Made by a program: the position numbers and the translations under genes. Under the pieces are notes generated by a model. The model saw only the letters and a program-made list of their open reading frames with translations, searched no databases and was not told the DNA's origin. A stretch of 64,000 nucleotides of DNA from Sphingobacterium daejeonense (GTDB lineage: Bacteria; Bacteroidota; Bacteroidia; Sphingobacteriales; Sphingobacteriaceae), in contig NZ_LR590470.1 of NCBI RefSeq assembly GCF_901472535.1, positions 372,001 through 436,000 on the forward strand, given 5' to 3'. This document shows positions 54,686 to 64,000 of the stretch, in pieces; position 1 is the stretch's first letter; every line of letters begins with the position of its first letter.

Positions 54686-57600
54686 TTAAAAGCCAACAGC
54701 TATATTAAAGAAATAAGATCTGGAGGTAGGGAAAGAAAGATATTCAAAACCAACTGCATTGGTGCTCAGAGCAAATGTCGACTCTGGGTCTACACCTTTT
54801 CCCATAGCTTTTCAACATTGCAAGATTGTTTAACTGAGAAACCAATTTTAGCACTCTTCACAACAGAAGATTTTAAAATATGAGATGGCAAACTATAATT
54901 AACCATTAGATTCCTGATACGAATATTTGTAGCGCTTAATAAATTTTGTTCAGTAATACCAAGATTCCCGTTTCCTGCTACTGCAGACCAATAGTCTTCT
55001 GGTGAAACTTCTTTGGAATTATATTTGAATAACCATTATTTTCTTGAATCACACCATCTACAACAAAGTTATTTCTTTCGCCATTTACGACAGTTTCAGC
55101 AGAATTACCATTTAATTGAATAGCACGATGTGTTCCCGCGAAAAATTTACCTCCAAAACGTCCATCAATTTGAAAGCTCAATCCGATGTTTTTTGTAAGA
55201 AAATGAATTCGTTTAATCCTACTAAGGCCCTAGCAGTTTGGTCCCCCAAAAAATAAGGGCCTCCGTCCGCTTTTTGAGGAAGTCCTGTTTGAGATGCAAG
55301 GATTAATTTCCCGAAATGTTTCAGAATTTTCATCCTCAACTCTTAAAAAATTTAGTTCCGTATATTGCACCGTATCTTTTACCAGCTTCAGCAAAAATTC
55401 TTACATCATCATATCCACCAAGGGTAAGGCGATCCACTTCTGAGTGCAACTCAATGATTTTGTTTTCATTTTTTGAAACATTAGCTTTCATATTCCATTT
55501 AAATTCAGTGTTTCTCAAGATATCCGCATTTAATACTACTTCAAAACCTTTATTTTCAATGTTTCCAGCATTTGCTTTAAAAGCAGTGTAACCAGAAAGA
55601 TTATTCATTGGAATGTCAATCAACTGATTTGTTGAATTATTTTTGTAATAAGCAAAGTCTAATCCAATTCTATCATTAAAAAATCTTGTTTCGAAACCTA
55701 CCTCAAAACTTTTTTGTAATTCATTTACTACTCCAGCATCATATTTAACATTTTGTTTAGATGCTGTCGTGTTGTTGTTAGGATCTACACCAATATTATA
55801 TGTGTTGTATAATTGATAAGGTCCCATATCTCTACCAGTTTCAGCATAAGATGCCCTAATTTTTGCGAAACTAAACCAAGTTGGTAATTCACCAGTGCGT
55901 CGAATCAAATCTGAGACAATCAAAGATGTACTAACTGAAGGGTAGAAATAGGAATTATTGTCTGGATGTAAAGTTGATGTCCAGTCATTTCTTCCTGTCA
56001 ATGTGATGTACCAAAAATTATCGTAATTGATATCTAAACTTGAATAGATTGAATTTATTTGTTTTTCAGAAATACTTTCAGATATTCCAGGATTTCCAAT
56101 ACTGTTTCCTAAGGTAAATAAATTAGGCACTCTTAAATTTCCCGCAGAAGAGTTCAAGGCATTTCTGTTTGTTTCCATTATTTGGCCAAACAATGAGATA
56201 GCACCACCCCATTTACCGAATAAATTGTCTTTTCTTGCATGTAGACTTGCGATATAATTGTTTTCGTAGAATTTGTCTACACCAGTAGAGTAAGAATTAT
56301 TAATATGACTACCTGTATATGTTTTTGATTCATATTTAGTATTGTACATATCTGTTCCAAAATCTAACATCGGCGCTCAACCAGCTGTTGAAATCATATT
56401 TTACTGTTGCATTCATGAGGTATCTGTCACGAGTGTCAGTGCTCAATTTATTATTTACTGCCCAGTATGGATTTATTCCAGTGTCTTCTAAATACCAAGT
56501 TTGGTCAGCACCTAAAACGTTCATTCCATTTTCAAATTGAGTGATATCCAATGATCTTGGAAACAATAAAACTTGAGCATAATAGTTGCCATCATTTTGT
56601 CCACCTACGGCTCTATTATAAGCCATATTTTTCATGTATTGAACTTTGATGTCCGTACTCCATTGGTTTCTTTCGCCGAATTTCGCATTCACTCTATTAA
56701 TCAAGTTTAACCTATTTAACTTCATTCCAGGAGTTTTACTGTTGTCATGCAAATAAGTGGCAGATGAGTACAAATTAACCTTGTCAGAAATCGCTTGCTG
56801 GAAATTGATGTTTTGAGTTGTGTTAAATCCAGTTTGAAAGAAGTTCGCCATATTGTCGTGAACAGACAGATTAGTTTTTGAACCATCCCACATATCAACT
56901 GATTGACCAGAGATTTTTTCACCCCAAGAAGTAGTTGCTAACCTTCCGTAAATTCCGCCTGCACCTTGTGAAAATTGGTCTTTGCAATTCAGGGATCATA
57001 AAAATGTTCTCAAAACCAGTAATTGTTGAATAAGATATACCAACACCTTCTTTTCGCTTTTCCTGATTTAGTAGTAATTAAAATTACACCGTTAGATGCT
57101 CTAGAGCCATAAAGTGCAGATGCAGCACCACCCTTTAAAACCGACATACTTTCTATGTCTTCAGGGTTTAAATCTCCTAAACCACTCCCCATATCCGCAG
57201 TTGGGTTCCAAAAATCATTATTTGATGCACCTACAAAGTTATCCATTGGAACACCATCCACTACGATTAACGGTTGGTTGTCTCCAGTTAATGAATTAAA
57301 ACCTCTAAGGATAATTTTTGAAGAGGAAGCTGGACCTCCCGATCCTTTTACCACCTGTAAATTTGAAACTTTACCTGCAAGAGCATTGGCAATATTGTTT
57401 TCCCTTGCATCGGTTAATGTTGTTCCTTGTACCTCTTGGAATGAGTATCCTAGAGATCTCTTTTCTCTTTTTATACCCATTGCTGTTACTACTACTTCGT
57501 CGATGTTACTTTCATCTTCTTGTAGATTTACATTATGAGTATTTGAGCTAACTGTAATCTCAAGAGGCTGAAGTCCAACACTTGTAAAGCGAATTGTCTG

Positions 57601-57807
57601 ACCATTCGATGCTTCAATTGTATAGTTACCAGCAGCATCTGTTTGAGCTGCTTTGTTGGTACCTACAACTGTCACGCTAACCCCTGGAATACCTGCTCCA
57701 TTGGCGCCTGTTACTCTCCCCGTAACAGATTGTTGTGCAAATAACGTGGTTATGCATAGAAGCATAACTAAGGTTATACTGCAACATTTAGAGTAAAAAT
57801 TGCTCAT
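54686..57807 (-). CDS. SusC/RagA family TonB-dependent outer membrane transporter (many frame breaks)
   Basis: About 1040 codons. Signal peptide ends near ...LCITTLFAQ. A CarboxypepD_reg-like domain (VTGRVTGANGAGIPGVSVTV) precedes the plug: IDEVVVTAMGIKREKRSLGY, NALAGKVSNLQVVKGSGG, IILRGFNSLTG, ALYGSRASNGVILITTKSG. The barrel continues in other frames to a C-terminal FNIAVGF at 54686. Breaks: near 57045, 56990, 56359-56362 (four A, three expected), 55345-55350 (six A, five expected), about 55215, 55020 and 54800. Imports oligosaccharides with SusD and TonB. I favour sequence errors over gene decay because the encoded segments are well conserved. Confidence 0.88.
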
Positions 57808-57838
57808 TTGTTGATAAATTAAATTAAGTAGTTTGTTA

Positions 57839-59021
57839 TTATTCTGATACTAGTTGTTTGTAAATATTCTTATCCGCATTTAAAATGCAGATACAAGCTG
57901 AACCTAATAATTGGATATTTGCCGAGTCTGAAAACTCGATTAGTGTGTTTTTTGATAATCTTTGAATACTGAACTCTAAAATTGCACTTTGAATTTTTGG
58001 AAGTAAAACTTCCTTAGCTTTCGAACCTCGACCACTAATGACAACCATCTCAGGGTTGATAATATGTATGAGTGTTGAGATTCCTTTTCCGAGCATATAA
58101 CCGATTCGATTTATTGCCTCCATAGCTAGTTGATCTCCCTCTGTTGATGCTTCTAAAAGTTGGTCACCTGTAATGAAGCCAAATTTTTGATATTCTCTTT
58201 GTAGAGAGGATACTTCACCAGATTTTAATGCTGAGGTTGCTGAGCCAACCGCTGCTAAAATGGATGCTTCTACTTCTAGACAACCTTTCTTTCCACAAGA
58301 GCATAATTTGTTTGAGTCAGAAAGAGGTATATGACTGAATTCCCCAGCATATCCTGAATGTCCACGGTATAATTCTTTGTCTAATATCATTCCAAGGCCT
58401 ACACCCCAATTTAAGTTTACCACCATGACATCGGAAGTCGCTTTCGCTTTTCCGAATTTATGTTCAGCAATAGCAATTGCTGATGAGTCGTTCTCTACAA
58501 AAGTTGGAATGTGAAACTCATTTTGAAGGTTGGTTTTTAAATCGTAAAAATGAGAAGATTGATTGTAAGAATTATTGCGGCCAGTTTTGCTGTCCACAAA
58601 AACCTGGAATGGTAACGCCTATGCCATATATTTGGTTCACATCAATTTCCTTAATGGTTCTTTTAATCAATTCAATCACCATTTGAAATGAGCCATCCTG
58701 TTTTATGTCTATACTTTCTGTATTAATAGGAGATTTAAATTGATTTTTAAAATCAATTACAGCGACAGAGGTATAAAATTGATCGATAGCCACAGATAGG
58801 ATGAATGGTAGTTGGTTTGGGTTTGGCACGAATTGAGCCGCACGCCTTCCTCCAGTTGAGGGAGCAAGACCATCTTGTTCCACAAGGTTTAGCTGTACCA
58901 ATTTATTTACTGCGTTCGTAATATTGGGCACACTTTTTCCGATTGAAGAACTGAGTTCGGCAATCGATTGCGGATTTGTAAAATATAATCGCTTAAGTAT
59001 CGATAATTTAAGGCTATCCAA
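57839..59021 (-). CDS. ROK-family transcriptional regulator (one frame break)
   Basis: About 394 codons. N-terminal HTH (LSILKRLYFTNPQSIAELSS, then IGKSVPNITNAVNKLVQLNL), then a sugar-kinase-like ROK domain with the zinc motif CSCGKKGCLEVEAS and GVGLGMILDKELYRGHSGYAGE. The frame breaks at 58598-58602 (five A, four expected), restoring GVTIPGFVDSKTGRNNSYNQ. The start is a TTG; no ATG is in frame upstream before a stop, so the N-terminus is uncertain. It lies 31 bp upstream of susC on the same strand and is the likely local regulator of the locus. Confidence 0.88.
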
Positions 59022-59213
59022 GGCAATAAGAGTTGTTAATAATGAGGTAAAGTTATGTTAAAAATAAAGTAACATCCAAATACTTTTTAAAAAAATTAAT
59101 AAGTCATGCAAATCATATTTAAAAACGCATATATGTTAGACGTTTTGGTGCGGTTTTATGCCATTTTAACCATTATCAATATTCTTATTTGCATTTTTCT
59201 GACTGTTTAATTG

Positions 59214-59221
59214 TAACTTCG
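59214..59221 (+). promoter_or_regulatory. Possible -7 box for the NagX-like gene
   Basis: TAACTTCG is one mismatch from TAnnTTTG, 14 bp before the ATG; a TTTG at 59188-59191 could be the -33 element with a 22-bp spacer. The rest of 59022-59235, the gap to the divergent ROK gene, shows no feature I can name. Confidence 0.3.
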
Positions 59222-59235
59222 ATTGAATATAAATT

Positions 59236-60448
59236 ATGAAACAGCGATATTATTCTTTAGATGTCTTTAGGGGAGCGACAGTTGCCTTAATGATCATGGT
59301 TAATAATCCTGGTACATGGTCGCATATGTTTTCACCATTGAAACATGCGCCATGGCATGGATGTACACCGACAGATTTGGTATTTCCTTTCTTTTTGTTT
59401 GCGGTAGGTAATGCCATGTCTTTTTGTAATTCCGCGATTGCAGGAGGCTGGAGATCAGGTTTTTTGGCGTAAGGTAATCAAAAGAACGATTTTGATATTC
59501 TTAATAGGACTAGGTTTGAATTGGTTTCCATTTGTCCAGTGGTCAGATGGAGCATTGCAATTCAGGGAATGGGTGAGCAGCACAGATCCTGACAAAGGAG
59601 TTCGAATATTGGGGGTTTTACAACGGATAGCAATTGCATATTTCTTTGCGTCAATACTTGCTTATTATTTCAAACCACGGACCCTGATTTATATCTCAGC
59701 AGCCATTTTAACTGGTTATTGGGGATTGTGTGCCTGGTTGGGTACCGGAGATCCATATTCTTTAGAAGGTTGGTTTGGTACTGCGATCGACAAACAGATA
59801 TTGGGAGTAGCACATATGTATAAAGGTGAGGGTGTTCCATTTGATCCGGAAGGTTTAATGAGTGCAATGCCAGCAGTAATACAAGTAGTTTTTGGATATC
59901 TGGCAGGTGTCTTTATTAAGAAGCAAGGCTCTGTTGAATGGTTATGGACAAGAGTCCCGGCAAGTCATGAGCCACATTTCAAGTTGTTGTCTGGCATGTT
60001 TGTTACAGGATTTATTTTATTGGTATTAGCCTGGACATGGTCTTTGGGCTTCCCGATCAACAAAAAAATATGGACCAGTTCATATGTTCTTTACACCACG
60101 GGATTGGGTATTTTGACAATCGGTACCATGATATGGTATATTGAAGTGCAGGGAGTGAAGAATTGGTTGACTAAATTCTTTGATGTTTTTGGAAAAAATC
60201 CCTTGTTTATTTTTGTGTTGAGTGGTTTGTTGCCGAAAACATTAGGATTGATCCGGATTCCAAATGGTGTCAATGAATTGGGTGAGGAAAAGTTCACCAC
60301 ACCTTTGTCTTGGTTTTACCAAAATGTTTGTGCTAAGCTTCCTGGACCTCCGGAGTTGGGATCATTTGCATATTCATTGTGTTTCTTGGCATTTATGTGG
60401 GCCATCTGTTACTGGTTGGATCAAAGAAAAATCTATATCAAGGTGTAA
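59236..60448 (+). CDS. NagX-like DUF5009/heparan-glucosaminide N-acetyltransferase-type membrane protein (one frame break)
   Basis: About 404 codons. The break at 59421-59425 (five T, four expected) restores [18 protein letters not shown]. Start [20 protein letters not shown] is the family mark, followed by [34 protein letters not shown] and ten or so membrane helices with a [19 protein letters not shown] signature. Related proteins (NagX, HGSNAT) act on glucosamine or N-acetylglucosamine-type sugars. Divergent from the ROK gene, so it may belong to the same sugar regulon. Confidence 0.88.
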
Positions 60449-60496
60449 TTTAAGGTGCTGAAATATAGATTGTTTAATATTTGCAGAATATATTTC

Positions 60497-60524
60497 TTGT
60501 TTTGAATATAGAATGTTAACTTTG
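60497..60524 (+). promoter_or_regulatory. Promoter of rpsO
   Basis: TTG at 60497-60499 and TAACTTTG at 60517-60524 (17-bp gap) fit the Bacteroidota promoter, about 45 bp before the rpsO ATG. One of the clearest promoters in the window. Confidence 0.6.
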
Positions 60525-60568
60525 CACGCAATTAATAAAATTTTTAACGCTTTAATATTATTCACGAA

Positions 60569-60847
60569 ATGTATTTAAGTAAAGAGTACAAAGCTGAAAT
60601 CTTCCAAGAATTTGCGGGATCAGCAGAAAACACAGGTTCTGCAGAAGGACAAGTAGCTTTATTTACAAAAAGAATTGCTCACTTAACTGGGCACTTGAAA
60701 TCAAACAGAAAAGATTTTAACACACAACGTTCACTACAAAAATTAGTAGGTAAACGTCGTTCATTATTAGCTTATTTGTACAAAAAAGATATCAACAGAT
60801 ATCGTGCTATCATCAAAGGCTTAGGCTTACGTGATATCATCAAATAA
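60569..60847 (+). CDS. rpsO: 30S ribosomal protein S15
   Basis: 92 residues, the usual S15 size of about 89. Marks: QVALFTKRIAHLTGHLKSNRKDF and GKRRSLLAYLYKKDINRYRAII, the helices that bind 16S rRNA (h20-h22). The N-terminal extension of a few residues is normal for Bacteroidota. Followed by a terminator and then pnp, an arrangement (rpsO-pnp) conserved in many bacteria. Confidence 0.97.
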   Translation: MYLSKEYKAEIFQEFAGSAENTGSAEGQVALFTKRIAHLTGHLKSNRKDFNTQRSLQKLVGKRRSLLAYLYKKDINRYRAIIKGLGLRDIIK

Positions 60848-60868
60848 GCATCTGTAAAGAGCTTTATC

Positions 60869-60908
60869 AAAAGGGTTTTGACATGGTCAAAGCCCTTTTT
60901 TATTTTTT
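60869..60908 (+). terminator. Terminator between rpsO and pnp
   Basis: Stem AAAAGGGTTTTGAC / GTCAAAGCCCTTTT with one G-U pair, loop ATG, followed by TTTATTTTTT. Placed 22 bp past rpsO. Confidence 0.85.
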
Positions 60909-60988
60909 ACCTCATTTTTTTGGGTCCAAAAGAGGTTTTACATGCAGTAAAATTTTGCTGTCATGCGGTTACGCAATAAATTTTTAAT

Positions 60989-60996
60989 TACCTTTG
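60989..60996 (+). promoter_or_regulatory. Candidate -7 box of pnp
   Basis: TACCTTTG fits TAnnTTTG, 72 bp before the pnp ATG. A GTTAC at about 60969 may be a weak -33 element. Confidence 0.4.
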
Positions 60997-61067
60997 TGCG
61001 ATTAAAAATGTCAAAATTAAATTGGTGCATGTTATATTAGAGGCAAATGCATCACAAAGAAAACACA

Positions 61068-63211
61068 ATGAGTTATAACGAAAAGAAAGTTACAATTGAA
61101 ATGGGTGGCGGACTGGCACCTATTGAATTGTCTACTGGTAAATTAGCAAAACAAGCTGATGGATCAGTTGTATTAAAGCAAGGAGATACGATGTTGCTAG
61201 CTACGGTAGTATCTTCAAAAGAACCAAAAGCAGGAGTGGATTTTTTACCATTATCTGTAGATTACCAAGAGAAATACGCGGCTACAGGCCGTATCCCAGG
61301 AGGATTTTTACGCCGTGAAGCAAGATTGTCAGATTATGAAGTCTTGATTTCACGTTTAATTGATAGGGCTTTACGTCCATTGTTCCCAGAAACTTACCAC
61401 GCTGATACGCAAGTAATGGTAAGTTTAATTTCAGCAGACAAAGAAATTATGCCAGATGCATTGGCAGGATTAGCAGCGTCTGCAGCAATTGCTGTTTCTG
61501 ATATCCCTTTCAACGGGCCTATCTCAGAAGTACGTGTTGCAAAAATTGATGGTGAATTAGTCATTAACCCAACTGTTTCTGCATTAGAAAAAGCATCATT
61601 AGAATTTATCGTTGCCGGCTCTGCACAAGATATCGTCATGGTAGAAGGTGAAGCTAAAGAAATTTCTGAGGCTGAAATGGTAGAAGCAATTGCATTTGCA
61701 CACGAGGCGATCAAAAAACAAGTAGCTGGTCAGATTGAATTGGCAAACTTGGTAGGTTCTCAAGCAAAACGTGATTTCAACCACGAGCCTTCAAACCCAG
61801 AATTGAAAGATGCAATTTACGCAGCAACCTATGATCAGGTTTATGCTATTGCAAAATCAAGATCTGCAAAACATGAACGTACTGATAAATTCGCTGAAAT
61901 CGGAAAAGCATTCTTTGAGACTTTAGGTGAAGAGATCGATGAAGAAACTGAATTCTTAATGAAGAAATATTACCATGATGTTCAGTATGATGCTGTTCGT
62001 AACTTGGTATTAGATGAAGGAATCCGTTTGGATGGTCGTGATGTTCGCACAGTACGTCCTATTTGGACAGAGGTAGATTACTTACCTGCTGCTCACGGTT
62101 CAGCCGTGTTTACACGTGGGGAAACACAGTCATTGACTTCAGTTACATTAGGTGCTAAGGATGATGAACAAATGATCGATGGAGCATTCTTCCATGGTTA
62201 CAACAAGTTTATCTTGCACTATAACTTCCCAGGTTTCTCAACAGGTGAAGTAAGACCAAACAGAGGTCCAGGCCGTCGTGAGGTTGGTCATGGTAACTTA
62301 GCAATGCGTTCATTGAAACAAGTTCTTCCTACAGAAGACAATCCCTATACTATCCGTGTTGTATCTGATATCTTAGAATCAAATGGTTCTTCATCTATGG
62401 CAACCGTATGTGCGGGTACTTTAGCATTGATGGATGCAGGTGTTAAAATCTCAGCTCCAGTTTCTGGTATCGCAATGGGATTGATCACTGATGAGAAAAC
62501 CGGAAAATATGCTATCCTTTCAGATATCTTAGGTGATGAAGATCACTTGGGTGATATGGACTTTAAAGTTACCGGTACTGAAAAAGGTATCGTAGGATGT
62601 CAGATGGACCTTAAGATCAATGGTCTTAAATGGGAAGTATTGACTCAAGCTTTAGATCAAGCTAAAGAAGCTCGTTTACATATTTTGGGAGAAATGGCTA
62701 AGACTATTTCTGCTCCTCGTGAAGATTACAAACCTCACGCTCCACGTATCATCCAAATCTTGATCGATAAAGAATTTATCGGTGCTGTGATTGGACCAGG
62801 TGGTAAAATCATCCAAGAAATGCAACGTGAAACTGGAGCTACAATTTCTATCGAAGAAGTTGATAACAAAGGTGTCGTTCAAATCTTCGCTGATAATAAA
62901 GAGTCAATCGATGCTGCATTGGCAAGAATCAAAGCAATCGTTGCTAAACCAGAAATCGGTGAGACTTACGAAGGTAAAGTTAAATCTATCATGCCGTTTG
63001 GTGCTTTCGTAGAAATTATGCCGGAAAAGATGGTTTACTACATATCTCAGAAATTGATTGGAAACGTCTAGAAACTATGGACGGTGTATTCAAAGAAGGT
63101 GATATGGTTACTGTTAAACTTCTTGACATCGATAAGCAAGGTAAAATGAAACTTTCTCGTAAAGCTTTATTGCCACGCCCTCCAAAAGAAGACAAACCTA
63201 AGGAAGGATAA
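61068..63211 (+). CDS. pnp: Polyribonucleotide nucleotidyltransferase (one frame break)
   Basis: About 715 codons from the ATG at 61068. Two RNase PH-type core domains ([23 protein letters not shown] start of the first; [20 protein letters not shown] in the second), then KH ([20 protein letters not shown]) and S1 domains. The frame breaks at 63023-63024 (GG, three G expected), restoring [20 protein letters not shown] and then [20 protein letters not shown], ending at 63211. Exoribonuclease of the RNA degradosome. A break in an important gene within its S1 domain is best read as a consensus error. Confidence 0.95.
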
Positions 63212-63246
63212 TTATTTAGACACTAGACAATAGGTACTAGATATAA
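63212..63246 (+). repeat. Short TAGACA-type repeat after pnp
   Basis: TTTAGACACTAGACAATAGG and TACTAGATATAAA, three imperfect copies related to the 12024-12055 and 12193-12232 tracts. Again placed just past a stop codon and before a terminator. Confidence 0.5.
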
Positions 63247-63249
63247 AAA

Positions 63250-63287
63250 CAAAAAAGTCAGGGCATTTGCTCTGACTTTTTTGTTTT
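63250..63287 (+). terminator. Terminator after pnp
   Basis: Stem AAAAAAGTCAGGGCA / TGCTCTGACTTTTTT (one G-U pair). Follows a short TAGACA-type repeat (63218-63236) in the same gap. Confidence 0.85.
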
Positions 63288-63333
63288 TTAAATGTTACGA
63301 GTATAGCGTGTTTATATTTTGTAACTTGATTAG

Positions 63334-64000
63334 ATGAAAAACCTAATAAACCTATTCCTAATTATATTTCCTGTATTTGTATATGGTCAAAAGGAGGATA
63401 TAAAACTTTGGTATCAACAGCCTGCAGCAAAATGGACAGAAGCACTGCCGCTTGGAAATGGGCGACTTGGAGCAATGGTTCATGGGCGAGTTGATCAAGA
63501 ATTATTTCAATTAAACGAGGAGAGTGTATGGGCGGGCAGCAAAATCAACAATAACAATAAACAATCAGCTGCTCATCTCAAGGAAATCCAAGATGCCATT
63601 TTTGAAAGCAGATTCGATGATGCCAAGGAATTGGCAACAAAATATATGGTAGGAACTCCAGCAAGGATTCGATCTTACCAACCAATGGGAAACCTTAGAG
63701 TGATATATCCTTGGAGTAAATCAGATTCAAAGGATTATTCACGTACGTTGCTTTTGAATGAAGGTTTGCATACAACTTCTTTTAACATCAATGGCAATAA
63801 AATAGATCAAACTTCTTTTATCTCGGCTGTTGATGATGCCCTTTTTTTAGATTGGAAATCTGATGAGCCTATTTCATTTAGTATAGAATTAGATAGAGCG
63901 AGGGATGTAAAGGAATATGGAGCTTGGCAAGACGGTGCTTATTATGTAGGGCAGATACAGGATTCGGTCAAAAAAGACAGTGGTCCTGCTGGAAATCATA
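63334..64000 (+). CDS. GH95-type glycoside hydrolase (alpha-L-fucosidase family), 3'-truncated
   Basis: Opens at the ATG at 63334 and runs without a stop to the right edge (222 codons). Signal peptide MKNLINLFLIIFPVFVYGQ, then DIKLWYQQPAAKWTEALPLGNGRLGAMVHG and ELFQLNEESVWAGSK, which are characteristic of the N-terminal domain of GH95 (the 'YxxPAxxWxEALPLGNGxxGAMxxG' start). GH95 enzymes include alpha-1,2-L-fucosidases and alpha-L-galactosidases; catalytic residues lie beyond the window. It forms a functional group with the GH29 gene, although rpsO-pnp lie between. Monocistronic as seen. Confidence 0.88.
   Translation, partial: MKNLINLFLIIFPVFVYGQKEDIKLWYQQPAAKWTEALPLGNGRLGAMVHGRVDQELFQLNEESVWAGSKINNNNKQSAAHLKEIQDAIFESRFDDAKELATKYMVGTPARIRSYQPMGNLRVIYPWSKSDSKDYSRTLLLNEGLHTTSFNINGNKIDQTSFISAVDDALFLDWKSDEPISFSIELDRARDVKEYGAWQDGAYYVGQIQDSVKKDSGPAGNH

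Overview
The window looks like chromosomal DNA of a low-GC Bacteroidota, most likely Sphingobacteriaceae (Sphingobacterium or Pedobacter-like). Evidence seen here: SusC/SusD pairs, TAnnTTTG-type promoter boxes, no strong Shine-Dalgarno sequences, Bacteroidota-restricted families (DUF3108/DUF3109/DUF2480/DUF6427, CcmD-like), and a bifunctional hisB and hisIE. It is a mixed housekeeping and polysaccharide-utilisation segment. No phage, insertion sequence, CRISPR array or rRNA was found.

Layout: 0-1.3 kb, 3' part of a SusD lipoprotein. 1.4-6.4 kb, acyl-CoA dehydrogenase, a 1-Cys peroxiredoxin, an ECF sigma factor followed by a membrane protein that joins an anti-sigma-like N-terminus to a trypsin-like protease, a DUF4870 protein and a small 4Fe-4S protein. 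6.47-6.8 kb, three tandem tRNA-Asp(GTC). 6.9-14.8 kb, prfA, an lpxH/Crp-like/SMR exporter cluster, a prolyl oligopeptidase, a thioredoxin-TPR protein and a secreted C1 peptidase. 14.9-21.1 kb, TerC, polyprenyl synthase, DUF3109, DUF3108, DUF2480 and a PpiD-like chaperone. 21.1-28.8 kb, lptC with an outer membrane barrel, DUF6427 with ccmD/ccmC/ccmB, a YtxH protein, an ABC exporter and a coiled-coil membrane protein. 28.9-30.8 kb, a badly disrupted LVIVD-repeat lipoprotein and a beta-barrel gene. 30.9-31.25 kb, repeat tracts and a large imperfect inverted repeat. 31.4-40.7 kb, a SAM hydrolase, phoH, purC, a STAS protein, rnz and the histidine cluster hisC-hisB-hisH-hisA-hisF-hisIE (hisG and hisD are not here). 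40.8-49.5 kb, a WD40 protein, a TspO-like membrane protein, free-Met-sulfoxide reductase, ruvA, malic enzyme, PBP4-type carboxypeptidase and Xaa-Pro aminopeptidase. 49.8-60.4 kb, a glycan-utilisation locus: ROK regulator, SusC, SusD, sialidase-like BNR protein and GH29 fucosidase on the minus strand, with a NagX-like acyltransferase divergent. 60.5-63.2 kb, rpsO and pnp. From 63.3 kb to the edge, the start of a GH95-type fucosidase.

A dominant property is that many genes, including essential ones (pnp, ccmC, phoH, hisB), are split by single-base frame breaks. In almost every case I could reconstruct, the break is one extra base in a short homopolymer. This points to consensus errors rather than biology, and most 'pseudogenes' here are probably intact in the organism. 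Frameshifted genes are therefore listed as one gene over their full extent, with the break positions given.

The most biologically interesting items are the sigma factor plus anti-sigma/protease fusion, the fucose/sialic-acid-type glycan locus, and several families of structured intergenic repeats (degenerate 7-8-mer tandem tracts placed as inverted pairs, and two long nested palindromes).
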